Positions 20,595 to 36,539 are shown, counted from the stretch's first letter. The stretch: 64,000 bases of DNA from Isoetes taiwanensis (GCA_021234155.1 JAJEKV010000134.1:1060501-1124500), one strand, 5' to 3'. Notes: generated from the letters alone by a model not told the origin. Translations and numbers: made by a program.

Positions 20595-23531
20595 CCCTTT
20601 TCATCATCTGGAACAGGATGCATTGAAGTTAGGGGACCAAGGGGAGGTAATTTTGATGGGAGATTTTAATGGTAGAATTGGAAAAAAGCAGGCCTATATT
20701 GCAAGTGAGTCTGGGGAACCGATTTGGATGGAAAGAATTGATGAGGAAGAGATGCAGCTAACAGGTTGGGCACGGGATACAGACGATTGCTGTGTTGAAG
20801 TTCAGCCTCAAGGGAGCCATATCTTGAACATGTGCAGCGGACTGAATTTAATTGTGTTGAATGGCATAAGGAAATATCCAGGATCTAAATGTTGCACCTC
20901 TATAGGATCTCTTGGCAAAGGGATTAGTGTTGTAGACCTGGCTATGGCAGCCACACACGTATAGATGATATTGAAAATTTCTGGGTAGATAATTCATTGC
21001 CGAATTCTGATCACTATCCCATTATTATGCAAATTGCAGCAAAGGGGAAAGTAATACAGGATAGTGAGGAAGCAAGCAAACCCACTATATACATGAGACC
21101 GGAGAAAAGGAAGGTCTTTATGCAGTACTGCCAGGGGGAAGGGGGGGAAATGCAAAGCATTATATGGCCATTGGATGTAGTGAACATGGATAGGGTACTC
21201 ACTCAAGCATTACTTGAGACAGCTACTCATTGCTTTATATCTAACCGCAGGAGGAAGGGGCTTTTTTGCAATGGATGGTATGATGGTGAATGTAAGCATA
21301 AGAGGAAAGAGTTCCAGAAGGCTAAGCCTGAGGAACGACATAGGATAAGGGTGGAATATCGCAAATTAGTGAGAATGAAAAAGCGCACGTACTTGCAAAG
21401 CAAATAAGAAGAATTGGTACAAGAGCTTTTGCAGGAGCCGAAACGATTTTGGAGCAGACTTAAACAAAAGAGTAAAATGGTCAATGCCTTAGAAGCAGAA
21501 GCATTAATTTCCCAAGTAAGAAAACTATATCACATTGAAGGGATTGATGATGTAATGTATAAACAGGATACAGGTCCAGTGTTTTCAACAGAGGATGTTT
21601 ATGGGGGGATTAGGAAATTATCCGATGGTAGAGCCAAAGATGCAGTTGGCCTGATTGCTGAGATGATTGGCAGGAGATTCCGTTATTCAAGTGATAACAG
21701 ATATGATGAATGCAGCAATAATAGAGGGGTTTCCTCCCACATGGCAAATAAATCGAGTGATTCCTATCCACAAAACAGGAGATGTACAGGATCCCAGTAA
21801 TTATAGGATGGTCATGGTAAGCAGTTTGTTTGCCAAGTTGTTCGCAACTATGGTGGAACAAAAATTGAGTAGATGGGCAGAAGATAATAATGTTAGAGCT
21901 GAGAGTCAGGCGGGTTTCCGGCCAACGAGATCTACAGTAGACCATTTGGTGACCCTACGGACTATAGTAGATTCAGTTAAAAAGACTAAGAAGCCCCTGT
22001 TTGCTTTATTTGTGGATTTGACTAAGGCATTTGACATGTTGAGGAGGAGAAACATATGGGAATATATGGAAGAAATTGGGGTTCCTACTAAAATACGAGG
22101 TGCAGTAGCTATTTTGTACGAGAAAGTAGTTGTGAGATTGTCATCTCCCCTGGATAAAGAATGTCAAGAGGAAGTTCTGAGCAATATCGGAGTAAAACAA
22201 GGGTGCCCGTTGTCTCCAACACTCTTTGGGATATATATAGATCAGTTGGAGGCCTGGTTCAAGACGCACGGAGGAGAAGGAACTACGCTAGCAGGGTATG
22301 TGGTATTGCTTTTACTTTATGCTGATGATATTGTGATATTTGCTAGAAGTGCAAAGGACATGCAGAAGCAAATTGATGCATTGGGTGAATTTTGTGATGA
22401 TGTGGATATGAAGGTGAATTTAGGTAAGATCAAAATTTTAGTTTTTGGAATGAGGAAACCTGAATTTCGTTTCTGCTATAAGGGGCAAGAAATTGAAATA
22501 TGCAATACATATAAGTACTTGGGTCTCATTGTGGATCATACATACAGCTGGAATAGAGCAGTAGACCAGAGGGCTGATGCAGGGATTAAGGCTCTATATG
22601 CACTTCAAAGGAGATGTAAGAAGGCATATCTTGTAAACTGGCAGATGAAGAGAAATCTATATGTAGTACTAGTGCGGAGTGTCATCTTATACGGATGCGA
22701 GGCATGGGGGCCGGGATTGTCACAGGATATGTGGAAAAGAGTTGAAAAGATACAGAAGAAGTTTTTCTTAACTGAATTGGGAGTTAAGATGGAGACGCCA
22801 TACCCTATGATGCTAGCAGAAACAGGAATGATGCCCTTAGAAGCAGAAGCCTTATACCAGACGTTAAAATACCTGGCCAAAGTAAATGAAATGGAGACAG
22901 ACAGGTTCCCTCGGTTGGCTATGATACAAAGTAGTTCTAAGGGGTGGTTTGCAGACATTGAGAGGTGGCTTAATAAATGGGATATGTGCTTGGATGAGGT
23001 ACCACCAGAAGCGTCTGATTTGCATAGTTGGGTATTTGACCATGTACAGCAAAAGATATGGAGAGATCCAAAGACTAAGATGCGGTACTATAAAGAGGAA
23101 ATTAATCCAATGTTAGTAGAGGCACCACACATGTGCGAAAAGTTATCATACTATAAGAGACATATCACATGCAGAATGAGGATGAGCTCTCACCATTTGG
23201 GGGTGGAGGTAGGCAGATGGGGCAACATACTACATCATGAGCGTACGTGTAAGGTTGTGGGACAGAAGACATTGAGGATGAGGAGCACGTCATCTTGAAT
23301 TGCCCAGCATACTCTAATTTGAGAAGTATATACTCTATACCAGAAGATATTACTGTAAAATGTTTTTTCTATCTACCAAGCAAGGTTGTTAGTAACTACC
23401 TTGCAGATGTTCTGAAAACAAGGGAGACTTACATTAAAAATTATAAATATTTGTTGGAAATATATGAGAGAGAAGAGATTGAGACAAGTGTGGCTCTATC
23501 AAAGGGCACACTGGAACTAAATGCAGAATAA
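20590..23531 (+). pseudogene. LINE A ORF2, endonuclease end, reverse transcriptase and C-terminal domain
   Basis: The endonuclease continues with EVILMGDFNGRIG (catalytic Asp/Asn) and, after a shift near 20960, NSDHYPIIMQI (catalytic His). A TAA at 21405-21407 and a shift near 21660 precede the RT at 21667-23298. RT motifs are ALFVDLTKAFDM (motif A), NIGVKQGCPLSPTLFGIY (motif B) and LLYADDIVIFAR (YADD). The end keeps HERTCKV and, in another frame, NCPAYSNLRS, the remains of the CCHC-like motif complete in LINE D. This is a broken, formerly full-length ORF2 of about 1100 residues. Confidence 0.93.
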
Positions 23532-23548
23532 TTGTAGGAGTATTGATA

Positions 23549-23578
23549 TGTCTTCTAGACCTGATGGTCTCATAGACA
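23549..23578 (+). ncRNA. Conserved 3' stem-loop of LINE A RNA
   Basis: Outer stem TGTCT/AGACA and inner stem AGACC/GGTCT with loop TGAT. Equivalent stem-loops occur at the 3' ends of B, C, D and G with compensating inner-stem changes. In stringent LINEs the reverse transcriptase recognises such a 3' hairpin; that role here is inference. Confidence 0.65.
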
Positions 23579-23605
23579 ATTAATATCATTTCATTTCATT
23601 TCATT

Positions 23606-26068
<2,463 letters not shown>

Positions 26069-26074
26069 TAATGT

Positions 26075-26108
26075 CGTCTTATAGGCCTGGGAGGCCTCCT
26101 GAAAGACG
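26075..26108 (+). ncRNA. 3' stem-loop of LINE B RNA
   Basis: Outer stem CGTCTT/AAGACG, inner stem AGGCC/GGCCT. Compared with LINE A, both sides of the inner stem changed (AGACC/GGTCT to AGGCC/GGCCT), keeping the pairing. Confidence 0.65.
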
Positions 26109-26169
26109 TAATACACTTCACTTCTCACTTCTCTTCTCTTCTCTTTGTCTTTACCCTCTCCCCCTCTTT

Positions 26170-26296
<127 letters not shown>

Positions 26297-26329
26297 CTAG
26301 CGCCTAGTACCTAGCGGAAATCGTAACAT

Positions 26330-26699
26330 GGCTAAAAAAAAGAGAACACAGCAGAAGGAATACGATTCTGAGGGAGAGACTTCGGGATCCGGGGAAGAGA
26401 TTTCACTAGCAGCAATCTGGAAGGAGCTAAGTTTCTAATCCAGAAATCACTGGAGCGTTCCGTGTCGGGAAGAAAGATATGGGAACCCGCCATGTCTTAG
26501 TTAAATTCTCCAACCGTGATACAAGATTCCAGGTATTGAAGCAGAGATTTGAGCTCAAGGGAAAATTCATCTGGATAAATGAAGATTTGACCAAAGAACA
26601 ATTAGAAGAGAAGAAACAGGAAGTTGCAAAATTCAAAGAGGCAAAGCAGAATAACAAAACAGTGAAATGGGCGAAAGGTAAGGCTGTTGTATCAGACTA
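26330..26699 (+). pseudogene. LINE C ORF1, internally deleted
   Basis: The ATG at 26330 gives MAKKKRTQQKEYDSEGE and runs into a stop near 26440. In another frame ITGAFRVGRKDMGTRHVLVK, KGKFIWINEDLTKEQLEEKK and a C-terminal AVVSD match the RRM-like and C-terminal part of ORF1 in LINEs A and D. The coiled-coil part seen in LINE A is missing, so about 600 bases were deleted. Confidence 0.8.
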
Positions 26700-26710
26700 G
26701 GAAAGCGCGG

Positions 26711-29700
26711 GAGGTCTGAGAATTGTCATCTGGAATATCAACAGATTGACAATTGATAAGACGCTCAGTATCCAGGGGCTTCTTACCGATGTAGATATGA
26801 TATGTTTTGTAGAATCTAAAGAGCATGACCTGTATGAGCTGCCAGAAATTGAAGGATTTGAGTTAATATATTCTGCTAAAAACATGAGATTCAGGGATGG
26901 AGATAATGGGAATGGAGGCGTGGCATGCTATGTGAGGCATGCTTGGGCTGATCTGATACATGGTGTCAAGAAAGACAGAAATAATCAGTACATTTGGGTA
27001 CAAATTTCAGATTCAGAGAGATTATATTACATGGCTATATGCTATTTTGCACCCCAACATAAGCAAACATACTCAGTTACCGAGGCTTCTAGTGATGATC
27101 TTTTCTTTGATCTAGAGCAGGATATAATGAAATACCAAAACAAAGGGATTGTAATTCTATCAGGAGACTTTAATGGACGTACAAGCACATGGCAAGCACC
27201 AATTTTATCAGAGGATAATGATCCGAGATGGCTGGAAATGATGAATGAGGAAGAACTCCGCCTTAATGGGTGGAACAGGAATTCAGCAGATAAAATAGTC
27301 ACCAAATCTGGCAGACAACTGCTCCGTTTATGTGGCAGCACTAACCTATTGATATGTAATGGATTGAGCATATTTCCAGACTCCTTTAAAACCACATGTA
27401 GAGCCCGAAGCACAGTTGATTATGTAATGATTTCTGCTGGTGCATTGGATTAGATCATATCTTTTGCAATAGGAGAAGAACAAGTTGAATCAGATCATAA
27501 TCCGTTGCTACTAACTTTACCTGTAACACGATCATGTACAGAGATCATACTGGTAATGAAGAAAGGATTGCATTTGAGACCCGGGCTGAAAGATACATAT
27601 AAATCATGTGTCAAAGACAAGCTTCAGCGATATCAGGTGGATGGAGATGTTGCCAAAGCCAGTAAACAAATCACTGAAATTCTGTTGGCATCCGCAAATG
27701 AGGTTTTTGGAGTCAGCCGGGCAGCCAAGGGTTTGCCATGTAAATCATGGTTTGACAAGGAATGTAGAGATGCAAAATTCCAATGGAGGAAAGCAGACAC
27801 AGAGCATAAAGATCATTTTAAAAAACAATACAAGAGAATAGTCAGGGATAAGAAGAGAAGATTTATCCAAAAACGTCAAGAGGATCTATGTTTTAAATTT
27901 CTTGCTGACCCCAAATCATTTTGGACAGTCCTAAAACAAATTCGTAGGAAGGATCTACCTATTTCAGCCACCGCAATGTGGGATCATGTGGATAGTTTGT
28001 ACAATTGTGGACATGCAGCAGGCCCACAGGCCAGGTCAGATCTCATAATTTCAGTTGACGATGTAGCAGAAGGCATAAAACATCTGGCAAATGGTAAGGC
28101 AAAGGATGTGGCAGGGCTGTGCGCAGAGCATTTGAAATGGGCAGGCAAAGAAATTCATCTATGTCTCAAGGGATTCCGACGGACTGGCAGATAAACAGAG
28201 TGGTCCCAATACATAAGAGCGGATCTTTATTGGAAGTGAATAATTACAGGACAATTTTGGTTAGCAGCATATTCTCAAAACTCATTGCAACTATTTTAGA
28301 AAAGAAGATCAGTGCATGGGCAGAGACCAACCATAAAAGAGCAGAATCACAAGCAGGTTTTCGGGCTAATAGATCAACCTTGGACCATTTGTTAGTGCTC
28401 AAAGCGATTTTTGACATGGTAAAAGGTACGAAAAAACATGTTTATGTAGCTTTTGTTGATTTCAAAAAAGCTTTTGACAAGGTTCCACGAGCTCAACTGT
28501 GGAATCGCATGGAACAATTAAATGTCCCGAAGGACTTGCAAAATGCGGTAAGTCTCCGTTATGAGAAGATCTTGGTTCAGCTCTCATGGCCTCTTTCTTT
28601 GGAAAAACCAGATTTTACGGAGAGCACAATTGGGGTTAAACAGGGGTCTATGTCCCCCACATTATTCGGGCTGTTTATTGATAGACTCGAAGAAGTGCTG
28701 CGGGAGAATTGTCCACGCGGTGTTGAAATCCATGGATATGTGCTTTTGCTTTTGATGTATGCTGACGATGTCGTGATTTTTTCACGCTCTAAGGAGCATT
28801 TGCAGAGTCACTTGAATGGATTGGCGAGATTTTGTGATGACACATGGATGCAAGTTAACTTGGAAAAGACGAATACTATGACGGTTGGAGCTATTGAGCA
28901 AGCATCCTTCACATATCAGGGAAATACAGTAAGCCTATGTGATTCCTATAAATATTTAGGACTGATATTCCACAGAAATCATAGATGAAACACTTGTGTT
29001 AATCAGAGAATTGATGGCGGGCATATGGCCCTATATGCTTTGCAGAGTATGTGTAGGAAAGCATTCCTGTGGTCCTGGCATCTTAAAATAAGACTTTTTG
29101 AGTCACTAGTACAGAGTGTGGTTTTATATGGGTGTGAAATTTGGGGACCAAGTTTGCCTCAGGATCTTTGGGATGATGTAGAGCAAGTCCTGAAGAAATT
29201 CTTGAGATTAGAATTAGGGGTAAAAGCCCAAACTCCATATCCCATGATGTTGGCAGAAAGTGGGACCATGCCGTTAGAGGGTGAAGCCATTTTAAGGTGT
29301 ATCAGATACCTTCAGAAATTGCTACAAATGGATCAATCAAAAACTCCACAATTGGCTATGCAATCCAGCAGGGACAAGGGATGGTTTAAGGATGTAGAAA
29401 ATTGGTTTGCAAAATGGGGTATTCAGCATAAGGAGGCAGTTTTGGTACATGTAGATCTAAGGCACTGGGTATTTGAGAAGATTCAGAAGAAACTGTGGCT
29501 TCAGCTGAAAACCAAGATGATCCTCTATAAGCAAATAATGAATTCCAATTTGAAGAAGGCATGCTACCTGGACGAGAATATTTCCATACAAAAAAGACAT
29601 AATATCAGCAGAATCCGTCTTAGTTCACATCATCTGGAAGTGGAAACAGGAAGGTGGGGTCACGTGGTGCCTAGAACAGAAAGATACTGCCAGGTATATG

Positions 29701-29975
29701 GAGAAGACAAAGTCGAGGACGAGGAACATGCCCTGTTATCTTGTGTTGCCTACTCAGGAATACGAGAAAAGTGTGGAATATGTGCTGAAAATCTCCAAAC
29801 ATTCTTCACCCTAGAAGGGAGTTTGATTGGTGCCTATTTAATAGAACTATTACAGATTAGAGAAAGTTGTATTAAAAAACTAAACAACTTATGGAAAGTT
29901 ATAGATAACATGAGTGAGAGTGATGAGCTAGATGAGGATGCAGAGACTCATCTACTTTTTTATACAAATGTTTAA
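26711..29975 (+). pseudogene. LINE C ORF2 (endonuclease-reverse transcriptase), few inactivating changes
   Basis: The endonuclease shows IVIWNINRLT, CFVESKEH, IVILSGDFNGRTS and ESDHNPLLLTL. RT shows VAFVDFKKAFDKVPRA, GVKQGSMSPTLFGLFID (Cys of QGC replaced by Ser) and LLMYADDVVIFSR. The C-terminus is HLLFYTNV. Breaks: a stop at 27451-27453, a deletion and shift near 28165-28180, and a TGA at 28986-28988 where relatives have Trp. Part of CKVCG is altered to CQVYG. It is otherwise close to the intact LINE D product. Confidence 0.92.
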
Positions 29976-29980
29976 AGATG

Positions 29981-30010
29981 TCGTCTAATAGGCCTACTAG
30001 GCCTCCTATT
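29981..30010 (+). ncRNA. 3' stem-loop of LINE C RNA
   Basis: The inner stem AGGCCT/AGGCCT pairs across ACT (29990-30004). The outer stem seen in B and D is weakened (TCGTCT without a clear partner). Confidence 0.5.
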
Positions 30011-30024
30011 CACTTCACTTCTAT

Positions 30025-30592
<568 letters not shown>

Positions 30593-31240
30593 ATGTCTAA
30601 GGCCTCTCGATCTGCTTTGCCAGCAAGCAGCAAGCCTTTCGTACCTCCTCGAGTTGAAAAAATTTCCCCAAAAAGGACCCGGAAAATGACAGGCCAGATC
30701 TCCATGGATGTGCATTTGGAGACAAATTCTGAGCCAATTCCATCACCAAGACAGCCAAAGGAAAGGAGAACCAAACGAGTATTGAGCGAAATTTAGGTCT
30801 CCTCTGATATTGTGAGTGAATCTTTTGAATGTGAAGCTGTTTTGGCTCTTGTTGTACACGAGAAAGAGAATTCAAAAGTGATAGATACAAAGAATAGAAA
30901 GTCTCATGTGCAATGGACAGATCAAGGTGTCTCCACTTTCCTCAATCTCTTAAACGAGATGAAATTAGTAACTAATGGCACCCTCAACCTCTCTAGAGAA
31001 ATTATGATCAAATTGCAGCCTGTAGTTGGGGGTTTAGTGGAGCTGAGACAACTTAAGAACAAAAAAAACAGACTTGAATATCCCACAATTTGGCGCCCGA
31101 ATGGAACGTTACGGTCGAATTATCCCACAAAGAACTCGTCGACCGGAATGGATGCAGGATCGAAAATCCGGCAAACAGCAAAAATTGTGCCCATAACCGA
31201 GGCTGTTACACACTCACCCCGGTTTTTGGTCCACTGTTGA
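30593..31240 (+). pseudogene. Basic protein with a Myb/SANT-like segment, one internal TAG
   Basis: The ATG at 30593 opens MSKASRSALPASSKPF, followed by a basic proline- and serine-rich tail. The frame meets TAG at 30794-30796 and continues in the same frame with an acidic segment and HVQWTDQGVSTFLNLLNEMK...LRQLKNKKNRLEY. The spacing of the tryptophan, the leucine-rich helix and QLKNKKNRL resembles the Myb/SANT-like domain common in plant Harbinger-type and related proteins. The C-terminal part from about 31090 looks unrelated. I do not recognise the gene; a transposon accessory protein is the best guess. Confidence 0.4.
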
Positions 31241-31259
31241 AAACATCAGTTTTGGTAGG

Positions 31260-31900
31260 TCTACATGTCCTGTTTTCAAAGAATCCTACATGTGGATTTG
31301 TGAAGGTATGGTTTTGTTCGATAATGGTGTTCTTTTTTCAGTGGACTAAAACATCCACTGTTGTTTTGTAGTTTCTTCTATTGTGACATGTCATTTTATA
31401 ATACAATCCACTGTAGGAAAGAGTACTTGAATTTCTACATGTCTAATAATTCTATTGTCACATGTCTTTATAGATGTAGGAAAGAATATTTGATTCTCTA
31501 CATGTCCTATACTTCCATTCACATGTGTCTTTATAGTAGTAGGACAGTACTTTTATTTGCTAAGGCATTGTAGGAAAGAATACATGAATTACGACATGTG
31601 TAATACTTCTATTGTCACATGTCTTTATAGAAGCCGGAAAGAATACTTGATTCTCTACATGTCATATGCTTCCATGTCACATGTCTTTATAGTAGTAGGA
31701 CGTAGTACTTTATTTGCTAAGGCATTGTAGGAAAGAATACATGAATTACGACACGTGTAATACTTCTATTCTCACATGTCTTTATAGAAGTAGGAAAGAG
31801 TACTTGATTCTCTACATGTCCTATCCTTCCATATCACGGGTCTTTATAGTGGTAGGACAGAGTACTTGATTTGCTACATGTGATGCACGCACACATCACA
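31260..31900. repeat. Minisatellite with CTACATGTC / ACATGTCTTTATAG motifs
   Basis: Imperfect units share TAGGAAAGA(A/G)TACTTGATT, CTACATGTCCTAT and TCACATGTCTTTATAG. A larger period of roughly 190 bases is visible at 31560-31750 and 31725-31900 (both with GCATTGTAGGAAAGAATACA). No coding potential. Confidence 0.75.
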
Positions 31901-31969
31901 TGTTCTTATACTAGTATTCCATGTAACACAAGTTACTTCAACTACTTCAATTACTTAACACCTATTTTG

Positions 31970-33535
31970 CATAACGTGGCACCAACATGCCAAGGTGGCT
32001 CTAACATGCCACCTAGACTCAAACATGCCAAGGTGGCTCCAACATGCCACCTAGGCTCCAACATGACAAAATGGCTCAAACATGCCACCTAGGTCTAACG
32101 TGCTCAAACACGCCAGCAAAGCTCCAACATGCCACCTATGCTCCAACTTGCCAAGGTGGCTCAAATATGCCACGTGGGCTCCAACATGCCACCTAGGGCT
32201 CCAACATTCCTAGGTGGCTCAAACATGCCACATAGGCTCAAACATGCCATGCAGCCTCACTTAGGGTCCAACATGCCAAGGTGGCTCCAACATGCCACCT
32301 AGGGTTCAAACATGCCAAGGTGGCTCAAACATGCCACCTAGGCTCCCAACATGCCACCTAGGCTCAAACATGCCGTGGGCTCAAACATGCCAAGGTGGGC
32401 TCAAACATGCCACCTAGGCTCCAACATGCCACCTAGGCTCAAACATGCCAAGGTGGCTCAAACATGCCACGGGCTCCACCATGCCACCTAGCCTCCAACA
32501 TGCCAAGGTGGCTCACAACATGCCACCTAGGGCTTAAATATGCCAAGTTGGCTCAAACATGCCACCTAGGGCTCCAACATGCCACCGTGGCTCTAACCCG
32601 CCACCTAGGGCTCAAACATGCCACGTGGCTCCAACATGCCACGCGCCAAGGTGGCTCCAACATGCCACCTAGGCTCCAACATGCTCAAACATGCCACGCG
32701 GGCTCTAACATGCCACCTATGCTCCAACTTGCCAAGGTGGCTCAAATATGCCACGTGGGCTCCAACATGCCAAGGTGGCTCAAGCATGCCACACAGGGCT
32801 CCAACATGCCACCTAGGCTCTAACATGGCAAGGTGGCTCAAACATGCCACGTGGTCTCCAACATGCCACCTAGGGCTCCAACATGCCAAGGTGGCTCCAA
32901 CATGCCAAGGTGGCTCAAACATGCCACCCAGGCCCAACGTGGCTCAAACATGCCAAGGTGGCTCAAACATGCCACGTGGGCTCCAACATGCCAAGGTGGT
33001 TCAAACATGCCACCTAGGCTCAAACATGCCAAGGTGGTTCCCACATGCCAAGGTGGCTCCAACATGCCACCTAGGCTCAAACATGCCAAGGTGGCTCAAA
33101 CATGCCACCTAGGGTCGCAACATGACAAAATGGCTCAAACATGCCACCTAGGCTCCAACGTGCTCAAACATGCCACGGGCTCCAACATACCACCCTATGC
33201 TCCAACTTGCCAAGGTGGCTCAAATATGCCACATGGGCTCCAACATGCCACCTAGGCTCCAACATTCCTAGGTGGCTCAAACATGCCATCTAGGTTCCCA
33301 ACATGCCACCCAGCTCAAACATGCCGTGGGCTCAAACATGCCAAGGTGGGCTCAAACATGCCACCTAGGCTCCAACATGCCAAGGTGGCTCAAACATGCC
33401 ACATGGACTCCATAATGCCACGTGGGCTCCAACATGCCAAGGTGGCTCCAACATGCCATGCAGGCTCCAACATGCCAAGGTGGCTCGCATGCCACCTAGT
33501 CTCAAGCATGCCACCTAGGCACCCCAAGTGGTGAC
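31970..33535. repeat. 1.5-kb minisatellite of about 19-21-bp units (CAACATGCCAAGGTGGCT type)
   Basis: Dozens of units of the type CTC(A/C)AACATGCCACCTAGG and CTCCAACATGCCAAGGTGG alternate irregularly. CCACCTAGG, CCAAGGTGG and CCACGTGG are near-palindromic variants of the same half unit. Open frames in several phases (QTCHLGSNMPRW type) are by-products of a unit length often divisible by three. There are no spacers, so it is not a CRISPR array. Confidence 0.93.
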
Positions 33536-33754
33536 ATGGCATGCCAAGTAAGCAAGGTCAAGTTTTGACTAGGTTAAAAACCAAAGATGTCCATCTTTGG
33601 TCTTTTCATTGGGTGATGTTGGCAAATTTTAGGTGACATGGCTAGATGATGGTGACATGGACCTTGGATGTGTTTGCAAAAACACCGGCGGGCACCTCCT
33701 CGGCCGCCCCTTTCTTGTGAAGGGGAGTCTTCGAAAGGTATATATGCTGGTGCA

Positions 33755-35728
33755 TTTTCTCTTGATGCATGCATCTGCGTCATCGCACATCCCCGCCAAG
33801 ATTTCACCTTTTTCGAGACCCGATTTTTATCCGTGCTTTTCTTTGTGTTTATGCTCCGGAAATTCATAATTAATGCATGGGGCAGGGGAAAATCCTGGTT
33901 TTCAGCCAGCTGGGCTTGCCAAGTGGCCCCGAGTATAGGAAAATCCCGGTATTTCGGATGAGTTTTAGACCCTCGATTTTTTATTGGGATGGCCGCCGCT
34001 GGCCCTCGACAAAGGTTTAGACCACGCTTTCGATTTTGGGGCATGGAGGAGGCCCCGGATTGGCGATCCGACCTCCGCCCGGCCGTCCGAACGACGAAAT
34101 TACCCTAGGGGACAAGTTCCACGGCGAAGTTTTCCCTGGGATCAATCACTTACCCCTCACTAGGAGGTATTCAAAGATCCACCTCCATGCCAATTGACTA
34201 CAAGTGTGTAGTAAACCACCTACTTTGGCGCTTCTTGGAGAGGGGTGGTCTTCCGCCTACCTAAACTTGGTCCCCTAGGTAATGGGGATGTTCCGGGTCC
34301 ATTGGTGGAGCCGGTCTCCCGAGTGGGGGTCCAGCCCGGCCCTCACTGGCTTGGACTAGCCTCATGAGAACAAGATACTTGGGGTTCACCCCGAGGCCCC
34401 GTAGAAGATTGAAGTGAGAATAGCAGCACTAGGACTGCTAGGTGGTATACATGTGACCACGGAGAAGCAAAGCTAGCTCCACTATCTAGTAGGACGTTAC
34501 CGACCCGGTGGTCTCCTAAGGGGTTGGCTCGAAGCTTCGCCTCATGCCTCTGCTTGTGCTTCTATTGCCGCAGCATTTTTCTCTTGCGTGTGCACATGCT
34601 GCACATCCCCGCCAAGATTTCACCTTTTTTCGAGACCCGAATTTTTATCCGCGGCTTTTCTTTGTGTTTATGCTCCGGAAATTCATAATTAATGCATGGG
34701 GCAGGGAAAAATCCTGGTTTTTAGCCAGCTGGCTTGTCAAGTGGCCCCGAGAGTATAGGAAAATCCCCGGTATTTCCGGATGAGTTTTAGACCCTCGATT
34801 TTTGATTGGGATGGCCACCGTTGGCCCTGACAAGGTTTAGACCACGTTTTCGATTTTGGGGCATGGAGGAGGCCCCGGATTGGCGATCCGACCTCGCCGT
34901 CCGTCCTGAATCGGCGAAATTATCCTAGGGGACAAGTTCCACGGCGAAGTTTTCCTGTGGGATCAATCACTTACCCCCTCACTAGGAGGTATTCAAAGAT
35001 CCACCTCCATGCCAATTGACTACAAGTGTGTAGTAAACGACCTACTTTGGCGTTTCTTGGAGAGGGGGTGGTCTTCTGCCCACGAAACTTGGTCCCCTAG
35101 GTAATGGGGATGTTCCGGGTCCATTGGCGGAGCCAGTTTTTGGTTCCGGAGTGGGGGTCCAGCCCGTCCTCAGCCCCCAGCTTGGATTAGCCTGTAAGAA
35201 CAAGATACTTGGGGTTCACCCTGAGGCCCTGGTAGAAGATTGAAGTGACAATAGGAGCACTAGGACTGCTAGGTGGTATACATGTGACCACGGAGAAGAA
35301 AAGCTAGCTCCAATCGCCAAGAGGACGCGTTACCCACCCGGTGGCCTCCTCGAAGGGGGTTGGCTCGAAGCTCGCCTCATGCCTCTCGCTTGTGCTTCTA
35401 TTGTCGGTACATTTTCTCTTGCGTGTGCAGCGTCATGTTGCATATCCTGCCAAGATTTCACCTTTTTTCGAGACCCGGATTTTTATCTGTGTTTTTTTTT
35501 GTGTTTATGCTCCGGAAATTCATAATTAATGCATGGGGCGGGGAAAAATCCTGATTTTCAGCCAGCTGGCTTGCCAAGTGGCCGCGAGCGTACAGGAAAA
35601 TCCCCGTTATTTTCGGGCGAGCTTTAGACCCTCGATTTTTGATTGGGATGGCCACCGTTGGCCCTGACAGGGTTTAGACCACGTTTTTGATTTTGGGGCA
35701 CGGAGGAGGCCCCGGATTGGCGATTTTG
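33755..35728. repeat. Tandem array of a 0.82-0.84-kb unit, structure L-I-L-I-L
   Basis: A block of about 310-330 bases (GCATTTTTCTCTTG ... CCCCGGATTGGCGAT) occurs at 33755, 34567 and 35409. The two intervals between them share about 500 bases (from ACAAGTTCCACGGCGAAG to the GGTGGTCTCC/GGTGGCCTCC region). The array begins and ends with the shorter block, as in LTR-internal-LTR-internal-LTR arrays made by unequal recombination of a small LTR element. I see no coding sequence and no clear TG...CA ends, so a plain satellite is equally possible. Confidence 0.8.
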
Positions 35729-36539
35729 TATCATTATCGTCATTCTCCTGTGCTTATATTTGCTCATTCCGACGGTTTAGGCAAGATCCTAGCAGCCATA
35801 GATGGAAACAACAGTGCTCGAGTTTATCCCACAGGCATTACGTTGAAAAACGGCTTGTTCCCGATTCGAATTATCCCACATGCATACCTTCAATAAAGGG
35901 CTTATTCACAACCATTGGAATTTTCGAATTTAAACAAACCTTCCCCCTTAATCATGTTAGCTTTTGCTCCATTGACAACTAGCTTTTGCTTCAAGCATGA
36001 AACAATCAATCATTCATTTTTATCATTGACAACTCAACATTTAACAATAAGTTCAAAAATAAAGATAAATTATATATGTGAGAAAATGGCCCATTCAATG
36101 GTTGAACAACGGTCCGGATTTTGGCGAGATAAACGGCCCGGATGGTGATCCGTGTACTTTGCTCTTATTGGTCTATCATTTTCCCCGCTCCCCTATTTGT
36201 GCTTTCGTAGATTCTCTTATTTCGATTCTCTTCCATTTCATGCGATTTTTCTTCTGTCTTCGGCGGTGGCGCTCATCTTTCTTCTGGAGATGGCGCTCAG
36301 GTTTGTTTTGCTCCTCTGCTCTATGCTTTGCGGATTACCATAAACCATAGCCGATTTCTCTTCACCGATTTCCAATGACTTTCTTCTTGCCTATTTCTCT
36401 TACGGTAATGGCGCGGTGGTGCTTAGCTTCATTCTTTTTGTTGTCCGGCTTCTCTGTTTGCACTTGGAAAAGCTTGTGCTAAGAGCTTAAAATTTTCCTG
36501 TTTTCATGCCCGGTCTGCAACGTTTCTTATCTTCTGGCG
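35729..36539. other. Non-coding stretch
   Basis: AT-rich DNA without a recognisable gene. The 36170-36470 part is pyrimidine-rich with short hydrophobic open frames that show no domain. Confidence 0.4.

Noticed and set aside
32464-33534. Long repetitive open frames (HATWAPTCQGGSNMP type) on both strands
   Set aside because: They come from a minisatellite whose units are often multiples of three bases; several phases are open at once, with no start context and no domain.
31970-33535. CRISPR-like array
   Set aside because: Units are contiguous and variable with no unique spacers, and the DNA is from a plant nucleus.
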